From NCBI GenBank assembly GCA_963082975.1, contig OY720347.1, positions 10,460,225 to 10,524,224 on the forward strand: 64,000 bases of DNA, read 5' to 3'. Positions 33,852 to 48,300 of the stretch are shown in pieces. This DNA comes from Labia minor. Its lineage: Eukaryota; Arthropoda; Insecta; Dermaptera; Spongiphoridae. The position numbers were made by a program, and so were the translations under genes. The notes below the pieces were generated by a model. It ran no database searches. It had not been told where the DNA came from and saw only the letters and a list, made by a program, of their open reading frames with translations. Position 1 is the stretch's first letter. Each line of letters begins with the position of its first letter.

Positions 33852-36137
33852 TATATATATACTTTATAAGCTGATAAACGCCTAACAAATGACATTTAAA
33901 ATGTTTTGAGATGAGAAATGCGTCCAAATGAATCAACAAAATATAAATATCTTCTTTTAATTTTTTGTAATATTAATATTATTAAAAAAAAAATTAAATG
34001 ATATTTGCATGTTTTTAAAATAATTTTATTTTCAAAATTTATTTTGAATTATTCTCTTTATTTCTATGATGACTTAAGCCCATTTAAGAAACAATAATTA
34101 AGTCTCAAAGTTATTAAATTAATTTCTTTTAAGACAGGTGATAATTTTAAAATACTATTATTCAAAAAAAAAATAAATTGTAAATTTCAAATTATATGCA
34201 AATTGATATAAAATTGGTGATTTTGTTCCTTTAAATTCTCAAATTTATTACCTTCATCTATTTATCTTTACCAAACCCTTTGATTATGCAGCGCAAATAA
34301 GCATCATATACTTAACTCAATAATTAATCTATACAGACAATATAATATTTTTTCCTTGATATATACTTTACTGCTACTAGTTTTCTTTTTGTTTACAGAC
34401 TTTCTAACATTTTAAAAATAATTATTTTTTCTAATTATATCCATATGTTGTTGTGTATTTATGCTAATATACAATTTTGTTAGTTTACTCTAATGAATTG
34501 ATATAATCCTTAAAAATCTTTATCTGTGAGGTTTCTCTTCCCTTTTTCCTTCACATTTGTTATTGTAATTAATTTTCCTAGAATTATATATATATGTATA
34601 TATATATATATATATTTGATATAAGGCAATAAGATATATGCATAATGCATAATAAGCACATACTTCGATTAATATTTTGATGAAGGTAATTCATTTGAAA
34701 AATATTTAATAAATAAAATTTTTTTGATTATATATTAAAAAATAAGCTCTAAAATTGAATTTTTTATTTTAATAAATTTAATTTATGATTTTATTCAATA
34801 CACCTTTGAAAAATAAATTCATTTTGAAAATATATATGTAGTAATTTATCGAAATAATAATATATAAATTAAAATTTCGCTATTAATCGATTTTTACTAT
34901 TTATAATATAGAAATTATTAAATTAAAATTATATCTAAACATCTTAAAGTTGAAAAATAAAATATAAGTAATTATTAGATCTGTAAACCAAATAATTCTG
35001 TCTTGTCCTATATATTCACGAAAAGGTGTAAATGATCTCTTGAAACACCAAAACCACCCAAAATATTTTGTTAAGGTTCTTTTTAAATTTGTCCTAATAA
35101 TTTTAAATTAGTCTTAGGAGTGTTAAGATATTTAGTAAATTTAATAATTCCTATATTCATATTTTTTTAATCTTGAATGATCCTTGACATTAAAATAATT
35201 AAATAAGATCAAATATATTTTTAGGATTCAATATTTATAAATATGAATACCTTAAATATATATATATACATATATATATTTATTTTACTATTTTTATATA
35301 TTAAAATATATTACAAATAAAAAGACTAATTTTTATTATAAATATTCTTATAACTATTAGCTATTATTTTAAAAATTTTTGATGATACATAAAAAAATAG
35401 ATTTTACAAAGAGAACAAATATAAGGACACACTCTTAACTTTTTATCATCTCTAATTTCCATTTGACTGTTATAAATTATTTTTACTTTTATAATTTAGT
35501 GAAAAAAACAAAAACATTATTATATTTTTAAATTAATATATCTTAAAAAGCATATGGGCGTATTGAATTACTTTATTTGTTTAATTAATATTGAATATAA
35601 TAATAATTATTAATAAGAAATATATTTTATATAAATAATGACAAAAATATAAACACGCACACTTGTACGCACGCCTGGGCCTCATTAACTTTGCGTTCGT
35701 TTTAAAGACAAAAAGATTTGAATGAATGATTGAATGAGTGAATTGAAAGAGAGATGTTTCAATAAAAGGGTATGTAGGTAATAGGGAGGATATATAATTA
35801 ATTAATATTATTATGCCATTTTTTGTTGGTAGAGTTGAAATGCAAGAAAGATTCATCCATTAATAATCCACTTAACTTCGACATATTTATGAACTTAGTC
35901 AACAAAATAAAATTGTAGTGAAAACAGAAATTATCATAATAAACTAATAAAAATAAACAAAAAAAAAATAAATAAGGCGATACCTTTCGCCTTTTTAGTT
36001 TTTTCTTTTTATGTTATTATTCTTCTTATCTTTCAAATGAAAGTCTTTAAATATAAATCGATACACATATTATATTTAAATATATATATGTGTATATGGA
36101 TTTATATTTATAAAATATGATAATAATTTTACGCATA
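32205..36137. other. Long AT-rich region without recognised genes
   Basis: Nearly 4 kb with TA microsatellites (about 33820-33860, 34590-34615, 35260-35280) and no coding-like open frame or transposon end that I can name. The upper end probably includes the 3' UTR of WAC, whose stop codon is at 36138-36140. Confidence 0.5.
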
Positions 36138-39100
36138 CTAGGAGTCATCTGACATAAATGAATTTTGAGACTTTAATTGTTCTAAAGTCTTGATTTGTTG
36201 GCGAAGAAAAAGAATTCTGAAAATTAAAAAAAAAAATTACTAACAACTTCTAAATTAAATTCTTTAATTATTAATTTTAATTAAAGAGTATCAAAGATTT
36301 TTGTTCATATAAAAACAAAAATAAATATTTTAATTATAGTTTCTTAGCGTCAGGTCAAAAATTTCTCTTAATAAATTATAATTTAATTAAAAAAAAAAAT
36401 GATTTTAAATTTCAGCCTCGATTTAAGTCAACTTTTAACAATTTTTTTGCGCAAATAAGTTAAACAAAAATTTTCTTTATTTTAATGAAAATCTTACATA
36501 ATATAGGAAAAAATTGAATAAATTAAAAGAAATTTAAAATTTTTTTGTCGATTCCATATATAAGATTATATTTTTAAATTACGGAATTATACTATAATAG
36601 TAGTATTTGTACTATTTAAAAATTTAAGTGTGAAGCAGTTACAATTTACAGTTAGAAACACTGATAAATAATTAAAAGGCATATACCTACAATATTGTGT
36701 AACTTATAGGGCAAAGTTTAGTCTAAAAGAATAATTATTTATTAGAATAATTTTGAATTATAACAATTTAAAATCAAGTAGCTACTCACACACACATCTC
36801 TGACTTTAGAACTTATTCTTCTCTAATAATAGCGATAATGATGAAATGTACATAAGCAAGTAAAAAAAACAATTGAACGATACATCGACTGTATTAATAT
36901 TAATTATACGGATATATATATATTCAATGTTTCTCTAATTATAGAAAGTTAATTAAAACTATCATATTTTTTAATTCTATTTTATAGTTGATCTTTTTTA
37001 CCTTTGCTCATGTAAAGTGGCTTGAATTTCAGTAAGCCTAACTACGGAACGTGCAGATTTAAGTTCAGCTGACACTCGTGTGCACTGTAAGCTTCCCATC
37101 GCATAACCTTCTTCACTAAGCTTCTGAGACTATAAAAAATAAAATAAAAAAATTATATTAAAATTATATATAAATGTAAAGGTATTATAAAAAGAGTGTT
37201 CTAAAAAATAGGAGGTCCCTTTGGGATGGTTGAAATAATAATAGAATATATTCAAGGAGAGAAAAACACAAAACCCAAATTAGTAGATATTTGGTAGTAT
37301 TTTACGGGAGGCAAATTAATTTTCTGATTCTGGTACCAAACCTCACGTTATTTTAAAATTTATCAAGGATGGATCTAGGATTTTAATTTCTTGGAAACAA
37401 CATCACAAAACATTTCAAAATATAAATATTAATTTTATAAATATTTAAGATTCTCTCTTAATCAATAACTAATTTTATATTAATATATTAAATATTCAAA
37501 AAATTTGAATTCAGAAAACTAATGGATTTTGTTTTAATTTTATATAAAGAATATTTACAAAATTTACATTAAGGGAATATAATAATTTAAATAATCACTT
37601 GTTTCGAGGAAGGTTTTTCAATAATAAAATTCTTATTAAAAATTATAGATGAATTAGAATTTTTGAAAATGAATGTCATCATAAAAATCATTAATGTTGT
37701 CAAATTTCAGAGTCATAAGATGCCGTTTTTGCAAGAATAAATATAAAACGTTATTTTTGATTTTGTTTAAAAAAAAAAAATTAAGATATATTAATAAAAA
37801 TAAATGAAAAATAATATTTAAAAAAAATAAAAATTACTTGTTTTTCTAGGGCGTCTGCTGGCCAATTCCTCACATGATTTACCAGGTCATCCCGATAATG
37901 ATTTGCGAGACTGGGTGTAAGATGTGGTCCCTGAGGTCGGAGTGCGTGCAAAGAGCTGCTTACATTCGCGACTTGTGTGAGACTCTGAAGAGAACTTAGA
38001 CTACTGCTCGGCGGGCTCGTCAAACACTTTCTAGCGTCTAAACAGTCCTGACTCTCTGAATGCGTAGGTGTGGGAGGACCGCCTTCACATGGGCCACCAG
38101 ATCCACCCTGCGCCTGAACACCTCCAATAGGAGTATCCACCTTGAGAGGCTGCAAAGAGCCGGAAACTGAAGAATCACCTTGAACAGGTGGTGCCGGTCC
38201 TGTGCCTGACGGCACCGCTGAGACCTTGGAGTAAAAAAAATAATAAAAGGAAAAATTCTTAAGTAGTATTTAGTCTTCTAATGAAAGAAAAAATATCATG
38301 ATAAATAATTGAAATTCAATTTATTTAAAAAGATTAAATATAAGGGAGACCCTGGACACCCCGATTTTCCTAACATACTTTTGAATTTCCTCCTTAAAAT
38401 AATTTTGTCATGTAGGCATTACGATGAACATTTCAAACATTGCAAATGGCCCACATCCTCTTAAAAACATTTGAAGAAAATTCTAAAATATCGATTTTTG
38501 CTTTTTCGATATATTTTTTAAGGTTAGAATTTATATTTAAAACAGTTTTATTTATTTTTTGCATCTAGTTATGGTACAGTTGGTGTTTAAGTAATTAATC
38601 GTGTTTCAACATGTGTTCTACATAAAACTTAGGGATGAGATTATTTTTTATCGATAATCGCCACCTGGGGAGACCCTGGAAGCTTGTTTAAAGTCTCCCT
38701 TGGCTTGACCAAAGTTTAAGAAGTCTGAGAACGCCTTATTCCAACAACTCTTCAGGTTCCACATACATGATCAACCAGCAGTATACAGTTGACAAAGTGG
38801 ACAGACGGCCAGATTCCTCCAGATCCCTGACTTCAGCTTCAATTTTACAACAATCACATTGCCTGCTCCTGCAACACCTTTATCTTCAAACAAAGACAAA
38901 CTGAAGTTTGCAACTGGACTCCGAAAGCAATTGGAGACTTAAAAAAATCTCAAATGAACCTTAATCTTTAGGCAATTTGTTCTAGTGCTTATGGTGACTG
39001 GGAAAAAAATTGAGGAAAAAAGATTTAATGTCTCCCGAGGCTCTCCTACTCAATGTTGTTAAAATATAACATGTCAAAATATCATTAAATTTATATTAAA

Positions 39101-42100
39101 AATGTTATTTTTTTAAGAATTTAAAATATTGAATATAAAAAAAAAGTTGTATTGAAATTTTATTTTACTTACAGAAGAATTTAAGACTCCTGAATTAATA
39201 GCAACTCCTGACGATGAACTCAGTTGAGCATTTGGAGGAGGACTGGACAAGTATTGGTTAGTATGAGAACCAATTCGGGGTAATGCATTGGCCAAAAGAA
39301 CAGGACCACCCGGCGATGATGTAGGAGGTAAACTTCCCCCGGCAGGATGCGATGAGGAAGTTTCGGAGGTTGGAGTGCTATCACCAGGTGAAATGTCCAT
39401 ATCTTGAGCTTGTGAATCTTGTTGTTGATGTGAATGTTGCCCAATGGATGACGTCGATGACGACTTGCTGCGGTTTGGACCCTCAACAACGATAATGTTA
39501 TTATCGTTAGAATGTTTGCGCCTATCGTGACCGACGGATATTTCATTAACTGATTCGTCCCTGGATGTTGTCCAATAATCGCGTTTTTCTGCACTTGTAC
39601 TAGTTCGAGAAGATGAAGATGAAGAAGAGCCAGCTGATTTTGAAGATGACATTTGAAGCTCACTTCGAGAATTACTCATCGATGTTCGGGCCATGGAATG
39701 TTTATCGTGTGCTGAAGAGAAATAGTTTTAGTAAAAATTAAAATTAATAAAAAATGAAATAATTATACATATACCGTATAACTAAAGAGACAATAATACA
39801 CTTACGCCGTTGATCAAGGTATCTATCTGAGATAGTTTTACAAGATCGTCCACTACTTGAAGTACTATAACTCCCTCCAGCATTGTCACGATCTCTTGTT
39901 TTCTCTCGATCTCTATCTCGATCCCGATCCCTTTCACGTTCCCGGTCTCTGTCTCGATCCCCTCTGCTGCCGCGGTCGCGTTCTCGTTCCACCCATTCTC
40001 GAGGTTTCTCCCATTGGGAAACCTCTGTTTTGCAATTGTAATAGTATTTTTTTCCAGAAGAGCTGATATGCTCGGTCCAATCTCCTACTCGAGCTACGCG
40101 TTCGCGGTCTTCTCGTTTGTCCTTTACGGAAAAAATAAGGAAACAAATAAATTTTTTTCAGATATTATGTTTAATGTTGAGATGAAAATAGTTGATCACC
40201 TGTATAAAATTCTAGCATGCAAAACCAGTTAAGTTTGATTTTTATTTAAAAAAAATAGAAATTTTTATCGATTTTGAGACAATAGGGTAAAATTTTTTAA
40301 AACATTCCAACAGAACTCTATCGAGGAATGCTTTTTGATTACAGGATTTGGGTAGATGTTTGTTCCCTCTGTGAAAATTGTTAACGACTTGCACGAATTT
40401 TGCGAGTTGACTAGCATTATGTATATTTATAATTATTGGCTGAATAGGCACAAATCATGATGTATTATTCTTGAAATCGGTAACCATAAAATTAAAATCT
40501 TATTAAAAAAAAATTTTAAATCAAAGTCCAAATTGCAAAGTTATATATGAAATTAATTAATATTACTCTTTAGAATATTTAATTTAGAAATTCAATTCAA
40601 TAGGTATAGATATATCTATTTTAGATAAAAATAAACAAAATTAATCATTTACTTTATAAAAAAAAATAATAAATAAACTAATTTTCAAGTCATTTTAATT
40701 TAAAGAAAAATACTAATATATAAACAAAAAATAAAATAAAAATGAATCAAATTTAATAACGAAATTTTTATCTAAAAGATAAAATCTTACTGGACATGAA
40801 TTTAATGGTGGTTTTCTCTGTGATGACTCTCTTGATGAATTTTGTGGTAATTTTATAGGATGTAGGATAATTTTCTGAAAAATTAATAACAAATCATTTT
40901 TCAAAATAATGGCCAATAAATAAAATTATTTTATTTTTTGTTTCTGTTTTTTTCCCTTGTTACAACTAAATTTGAATATATATATTTACCTCTGTGCTAC
41001 TCCTATCATGATTGGTCCTATGCTCTGAATCTCGACTTTCACGGCTTCTTTTATCTTTAGGAGATCTGGAACAATCTATTAAAAAAAACAGGTATTAGTA
41101 ACTATTTTAAATTTATTTTTAACCAAAATGAAAAGATATACGTTAGATAAAAAATCTTATATAGTTTTAAGATTGAGTATAGAAAAAGAAATACAGTTTA
41201 ATGAATATGAGTGAATTTGGATTTGATTTTAAAATATTTATGTCAATATAATTAATAATATAATAATAAAATACTAATAATTTTTGTTAATAAACAGGTA
41301 TAGTCAATTAGATTAATTAAATATGCATAATACTTTTTATATTTATAATTAATAAGTTTTCTTAAAATATTATCCATTTTTTCAATTTAATTATATATAA
41401 AACACATTATTTTTCCTCAAGATTGTTGGTACAAAAAATGAATTTGATAAATTTAAAAAGAACTTTAATTTCTATATTATATTAATAGATAGTATATTAT
41501 AAATTTTTATTTTTAAGCGTTCAGTTAGATTTAGATGAAAATTTCTATAAATATATATAAATAAAAAGTTAAGGCTAAGGACCATATTTATGGGAAATAA
41601 ATTAAATATAAATATTTTTTTAGAATATATTATATAATATGGTGTTGTTTACTTGCATTTTTAAAGAAATGTAATTTATGACAGATAGCAAATTATATAT
41701 AACTTAAGATTTTAATTGAAATAACAAAACAATTAAAAAAATGAATAAATTTATTCTAAATTTAAATAATTCCATTGATTTTGATTAATAAGGAAAAAAA
41801 TAAGAGTATATGTAAATATTTTAAAATATTGACAAAATAAAAAAAATCAATTATTTGCAACTTTTAATTAAATAAAATTGATTTATATCCATTGTGAAAT
41901 TAGTTTTATTCTGGTATGAATGCAGAAAAAATAATATCTCGAAAGGGTCTATCTAATATAAGAGAAAATGAAATCAATAGTTACGAGGGCAGTAAGCCAT
42001 CTGAAAAATATTATCATAGGCAATTTTTTAGAAAAATAAAAATAAATAAAATTTAATATTTTCCCCTACGAATAAATAAAATTAACATGCAAAAAGATTG

Positions 42101-43401
42101 TAGAGATTGTTAGATTAGATCTGTTATGGAACTATTCCATTGAAGTCTTAAATGTATGATTATTAAATATTAAATATTAAATAGATCAACATAAATAATG
42201 TTATTTTACTACTACTATGTTATATAATAATTTATATATTAATATAATACATAAAACAAAAGAAAAGTATTATTTATTACAAATAAGCTTACAATAATTT
42301 AATTTAATAGATTTTTAAAATATATTTTTATCAACATATCAAATAAAAGTAACTTGACAATTATCTAATTCTGAATGTAAAATTGTAAATATATAATAAA
42401 ATTAACAATTTTTTAAAATTTATTTTATATCTTTATCCATATAATTATTTAAGTTTTAGTTATAATTTCTTTATTTTAAAAAGTTTAACTATTAAATAGT
42501 ATTTGATTTTAGTTAACTATTAATAAATAATGCAAAATTATTTTGGGTATATTCCATCTAATGAAATTAATTGGGTGATTAAAAAGATATTTGTGATTAT
42601 ATATATAACTAAAAAATCTTAAAAAAAACTTAAAAGCAAATTTCTCAGATATGAAAAATGAAAAAATGTTAAAGAGTAATTTATAACCATTAATTTTTGC
42701 AAATAAAATTATCATATTTATCGCAGTGTTTTGATAAATATAAATCTGTGAAATAGAAATGTCAAAATATTTTGTTTTTTTCTTTGTGATTTTTTGCTGT
42801 TTTATATATAAGTGTATATATTTTATATATATGTAAATATATATACATATAGATATAGATATATATATATAAATACCGGAATATTTGTCCCTAGCCTTCT
42901 GGTAGTCTCTGTTTTCTCTCTCCTTTTTGTGAAGGTACGAGGAGCTTTTGGTTGTGTAGCTCCGGTCTCGAGGGCTCTGTGAGTGTGAGTCAGGGCTATC
43001 GGAACGATATGAGTTGCCATTTGGCGAGTCGCGCATCCGTTCATGATTATATCGCCCATCAAAAGCTCCTCCCTTGCTTGAGGTACTATATTTCGAGTTC
43101 TATCAATAAGAAATTATGTCAAGTTTTGATTTTAAGTAATAACAGATATTATTTTATTTTTATTTTAAAATAATTTTTTTTCATTTTTTCAATTTTTTTT
43201 TATAATTACCTGATATGGATGGGTCTGATGTTTGTCAAAATACCTTGAACAAATAAATATATTAATAATTTAAATAAAAAAGTGAAAAATGTCTATTTAA
43301 AATAAATAGAATAGTGAAGAATGTGTGAAAGGGAGGGAGGTTTCTTAAACAAATGCATACCCATCACTAATCCTGGGAGGTTTCCGAGCATGCATTACCA
43401 T
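36138..43401 (-). CDS. WAC: WAC, WW-domain adaptor with coiled coil (10 exons)
   Basis: Nuclear adaptor that in animals binds the RNF20/40 ligase and RNA polymerase II to promote H2B ubiquitination. Exons in transcript order: 43361-43401, 43210-43243, 42877-43099, 40990-41075, 40791-40874, 39806-40121, 39173-39711, 37838-38224, 37002-37129, 36138-36216. They sum to 1917 nt, 638 aa, against about 647 in humans, with all phases consistent. The N-terminus [14 protein letters not shown] matches the family. The WW domain lies at about 171-196: the two signature Trp (171, 193) are 22 apart, with YYYN between and WEKP after. It is followed by a striking Arg/Asp-repeat tract ([12 protein letters not shown]) and Ser/Pro-rich linkers. 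The C-terminal coiled coil (about 565-638) has [33 protein letters not shown] and QNSFM, as in vertebrate WAC. The largest introns (38225-39172, 41076-42876) hold repeats or AT-rich DNA. Confidence 0.95.
38344..39060. repeat. Unidentified block in a WAC intron
   Basis: Less AT-rich than the surrounding intron. The motif gggagaccctgga occurs at about 38345 and again near 38670, and a related gtctcccgaggctctcc lies near 39030. Probably a degenerate transposable element; no family could be named from the translations. Confidence 0.4.
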
Positions 43402-45311
43402 CAATGCCGGTCTCTGCGCGGCTATTTAATCTAGCCTAGCAATGGGCAGGAATGTCATAAAGCCAGCATTAACGGCAATTTAATATTGAGTTTCCTTTTG
43501 AGACGCCATGTCACTGATCTGCTGCTGCTGCTCTCTTGACAATGCCCTAGCATAAACAAGATGACACATTGTAACTACATCTCCAACGTTGAACCGTTTC
43601 ATTGAAAATAAACGTTTCTAAATTAAATAAATCAATTTTAATCTATAAAAACAAATAAATATTTTGAAATATTATTTAATATATATTATTTTTATCAATA
43701 ATTATTCTAATAATAAAAATGAAGCAAAAACGGTAAATGAGTGAATTATAAATCAGCGCCACTTTAAATGTCCCGTCTTTTAATTCGACTATAGAGATTT
43801 AGGCCGCCATTTCATGGTCAAAAGCTTTGTCTTTAAAAAAAACTATTTAATTACTTCTTATTGCGAAAAATCTTTTGTCTATTTAAATTAAAAATATTTA
43901 ATTTAAAAATATTTTATAAAGAAAATGAATATAATTATTACTTTATTAATTTTTGATATTTTTAATTTATTTTAATTTACTATGAATCTAATTTATTCAT
44001 TAATTGAATTTACCTGTTTTATGTCATTTTTATATTAAATTAAATTAAATTTTTGGACTTTGTAAAATTGAATTAAATATTATATTATTATATTCATTAT
44101 TTTTTATTTTTTTGGTAAGTAGGAAGCTATTTCTTTGTTAACCCAACGAAACTATATATACCAACTTAAGAAAATAAATTGTAAAATATCTAAATATTAC
44201 TTTTAAATTACAAATTGCCTGTTATTCTTGTAAATCATTTTCAGGAAAAATATATTTGAAATGTTTAACTTTCCAAGACATTTATACAAAGTTTAATTAA
44301 TAACAGGATGTAACACTTTAGAAAACGTTAAAAAACGAATGAAACTTAATTATTTATTTATTTTTATTGTTTTGTTATAAAACACCACGATTTCAATTAC
44401 CTAAAAATAAAATGAATTGACTGAAAGAATTTTTTCAATTAAAAAAAAATAAAATTCTATTGTCTGCTGTAAAATTAATTTCAATTAATCTTGAAACATC
44501 ATATATGAATTATATTAAATTTATATTCTTATTATTTTATATAGATCAATCAACGGTGGGGAACTGCAGCTCCGAAAGCCACGGGTGGTACTTAATTAAG
44601 TTAATTGGCTCTCTTTATCTAAGATTAAAATCTATTTTTTATTATTCTGTATTTGTTACAGTCCTCAAATTAACTACATGAATGCATTTAAGTTAATTTT
44701 GAAAATGTTTAGTATGATGTTTTTAACCGAACAGATTGAATATTAGACCGAAGGATTTGATCAAAAATGTTACTTCTCTAAAGTAAGGCTCCTTTCACAC
44801 GAGACACTACAACGGGCTTTCAAGCAACCTCTTAAGAAATCCCAGTCCCAGTTATGATACCACAATAAATCACAATTTAAGCCTATATTTTTTTTAATTT
44901 TGTTAATTCATGATTCAAAAAAATAATGGAAGATTCCCTAAGAATTCATATTATATAGTATTATATATTATATATTCATGTGTATATAAGAATTTATCGA
45001 AATCCATCAACTCATCCGAACGTAGAATTTTTCTTTGAAAAACTGATAGTCATATGTATATCTTTTTGCAAACTTGAAACATAAACGCGAGAAAAGTTTA
45101 AAAATGCAGCTTCCAGTTTATAATACTTAATCTTCAACTAAAATTATATTGATTTTAAATATTTATAATAGTAAATAATATTATTGAAAAGTTGTTTTTG
45201 TTTGTTTATTTATGTCATTTACATTTCAATTTGTTTAGTTTATAAATTTTAAAATATCCAAATGTATATATAAATATATATATATATAAAAAAAATGATT
45301 ACTTATCCATC
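43402..45311. other. Divergent intergenic region, WAC / PRODH
   Basis: 43402-43600 is less AT-rich, has a short CTG run, and probably holds the WAC 5' UTR and promoter. The rest is AT-rich. A sequence near 44805 (cctttcacacgagacactac) resembles the termini of small non-autonomous DNA elements but no partner end was established. Confidence 0.45.
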
Positions 45312-48300
45312 ATGAAATCTCTATTAAATTTTGGACGAAATTTGAGGATTTTTTCAACTTCTGTAAAACATAGAGGGCAACAAAATGTAAAATTTAATAA
45401 AAAGAATTTGGATCTAAGTTTTAACAATCCCGAAGAAGCATTCAAATCAAAAACAACTCTTGAGGTTTTTCGAGCACTCGTAGTTTATGAATTATGTTCA
45501 ATTGGTTGGTTAGTAAAGAACAATCTTATGTTAATGAAATTGGCACAAAAATATCTAGGAAACTTTCTTTTTACAAAGATAATGAGAGCCACTTTTTATG
45601 GACATTTCATTGCTGGAGAAAACGAAAAAGAAATTCGTCCATTGCTTAAAAGATTACTTAAATATGGTGTCAAACCAATATTGGATTATAGTGCTGAAGA
45701 AGATATATCATCAGAAGAAGCAAAAAAAAGAGAGGTATCCTCATCTATTTCTCAAGCAGCTAGTAAGGTTTCAGAGGAAACCAAAGGTCAAGTTAAGAAA
45801 TATCAATTAAATGAAAAATATGCTGATCGACGATATAAAGTGAATAGTGCTAGAACTTATTTTTATTTAAATGAAAAAACCTGTGACGACCATTTAAAAA
45901 CATATCTAAAATGTATTCGTACAGTAAGTAATTTGATTTCAAAAGAAAAGGCAAGTCCAGTACATGGCAAAGGAATTTCTGCAATAAAATTAACCGCTCT
46001 AGCAAGACCTCAACTTCTTCTTCAAGTATCTGAAGTAATTACTCGGACAAGACAATATGTAGCTGAAATTACTGGTGGTCAGGGAAATGTACTTAACCAT
46101 AAAATGACTTTGGATATTTTAAAACAAAGTTTTGAAAAACATGGAATTTCAGGAGAACATGTTACAACATTTTTGAATAATACAATTTCTGATTCTCACG
46201 GGTAGGTATTAATGGTTTTATTTTGTTTGTAATAAAAATATATATTTAGCAATTTTTACTTTCTGAAAGCTGCTATTTGTTTTTCCTAGAAAAAATTAAG
46301 ATTTTAAATTAATTAGATATATTGAATAGCAGATATATTTTATATAAGTTTTGAATTATATTTAATATAAATAGAGTAAAATTTTGAAATATTAAAAACA
46401 CTTAATTGATTATAGGATACCAATGAATATAGAGTATAAAATTAAAAAGAAATAAAATTTTACAGCCAAATTGTTTTAATGTATAAGTAGTAGTACCGGG
46501 ACCCCGAGCCTCGGCTCGGTACTTAAGTTAAAAAAAATGATTCATTATTATTGGATTTGGCTGGTAATATTAATACCTGGGACACCGAGCTCTCGCTCTA
46601 CCCTTTAAAAAATATTGATACACAATTCTTTAATTATTTATTACAATTATTAAATGTTACACATTTGCATCAATCTGATTAAAATTAATGAACTTGTGCT
46701 CCTCAATAATACATAAATATATAATATATAGGTACATATATTTTTTTTCTATAGTGTTTTTTTGAAAAACTGTTTAGCGCCCCAAGTGGTTATAAAACAA
46801 ACTAAAGACAAAAAAACGTGCTTTGCAGCTTTTCGGAATTAAAAAAGCAAAATTGGCAGTCGTGGGACTGGCCGACAGAAGTGAAAACTTCTGCGTAAGA
46901 AATTTTAAAACAGACGAAATTCGCGCTATTTCACGAGAAAGATGAATTTCATATGCATGTATATATATATAACTTATATATTATTTTAAACATATATTTT
47001 AAACAAATTTGTAACTTATATTTATATATATATAAATACACAACTTTGTTTAAAATATTGCAATACGAACTGTTTTATAATTCTTATCTCTAACATAAAA
47101 TATATATTTATTATGTGAAGTTCATTTCGTATAATTTTGATTATATATGTATATATGAAATGAACTTTACATAATAAATATATATTTATATGTTAGAGAT
47201 AATTTATAAAACAGTTCTAATGACAATTCAAATTTCGCGCTCTGTTATAAGAAATTTGAAAGCAGATGGTTTCATGGTGTTGGTCACGATCACGCGAGTT
47301 CTATACTTTTTCCCCATCCCGCAAAAGTGCTCAACGCCGCTAAAGAAGTTTTCACTTCAAAAATTATTTAATATTTGGAAATATATCTGACTTATAGAAA
47401 AAATGAATATTAATTAAAGAAAGAAATAGTTTTTAAAATATCCTGAATAATATGTAACAATTTTCAAGATAGAAATTTATTACAATATTACAATTATTAA
47501 CTGTTGCATCATTGCATCAATCTGATTAAAATGAATGGAACTTCGGGTACTCAATAATAATAAATAAAATAATATTAATAAATATATTGAATAATATTTT
47601 ATTGAAAAAATATTAAAACTTATAAAACTATCTAAAACTTTATTAATAAAAGAACAATGAATAAATAAATATAGAATAGTAATTTATTAAAAAGTAAACA
47701 ATAGATAAAAAGAAAAAAAAATAACAAAATCATTATTTTCATTTTTAAATAACGATTCACCCGGCGAGTTTCGAACCGACGAAATCCACTCGTTAAAACA
47801 TCAGTCCAACCGCTGGACTATATGTATTTAGATAAAAAATTGTCATTTTTTTACTGTCTTAGCAGGCAGTATTAAAAATTTTGACGTTTTCCATATATAA
47901 TTTTCAATTAAGAAATTAATAATGAAGCTGTATGTTTCAAGAGATATCATCAATAAAACTTAATTTTTCTTTATAAATACTATATCTAGTGTGAATTTGA
48001 AAAAAATCGTTAGAGCGGTTTTTGAGAACCAATATATATAGATAAATACATATATACAATTTTAGCTAGCATAATAAGATAAGATATATATTCTTTAACT
48101 AATTTAGGTTTTAATTCAAATACTAATTTATATAAGCATTTACAAAATTAGAAATGAAATTGAAAAAATTGAAAATTATCTCCAGGACTGGATAATAGAA
48201 AATTTTATCAAATTTTATAATATAACCATTTTAATTCATATTAAAATAATGCAATTTCATTATTTACAAAATACTATATATGTAAACCTTTTAGGGTATA

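Larger units (their letters stand above)
46495..48085. repeat. Unnamed repeat family, copy 3, inside the PRODH intron
   Basis: The head at 46495-46605 has the same GC hairpin block as 23871 and 24113; the shared segment caattctttaattatttatt leads to catcaatctgattaaaat. The tail at 47891-48085 matches 24730-24915 and ends with the same tagctagcataataagataa. The middle holds other repeats, including pieces repeated in both orientations around 47095-47215 (an imperfect inverted repeat with a tatatattta..atgtga core). Confidence 0.65.

Noticed and set aside
42509..43036. 175-aa minus ORF as a complete gene
   Set aside because: Only its first part is WAC exon 3; after 42877 it reads through an intron made of TA repeats.
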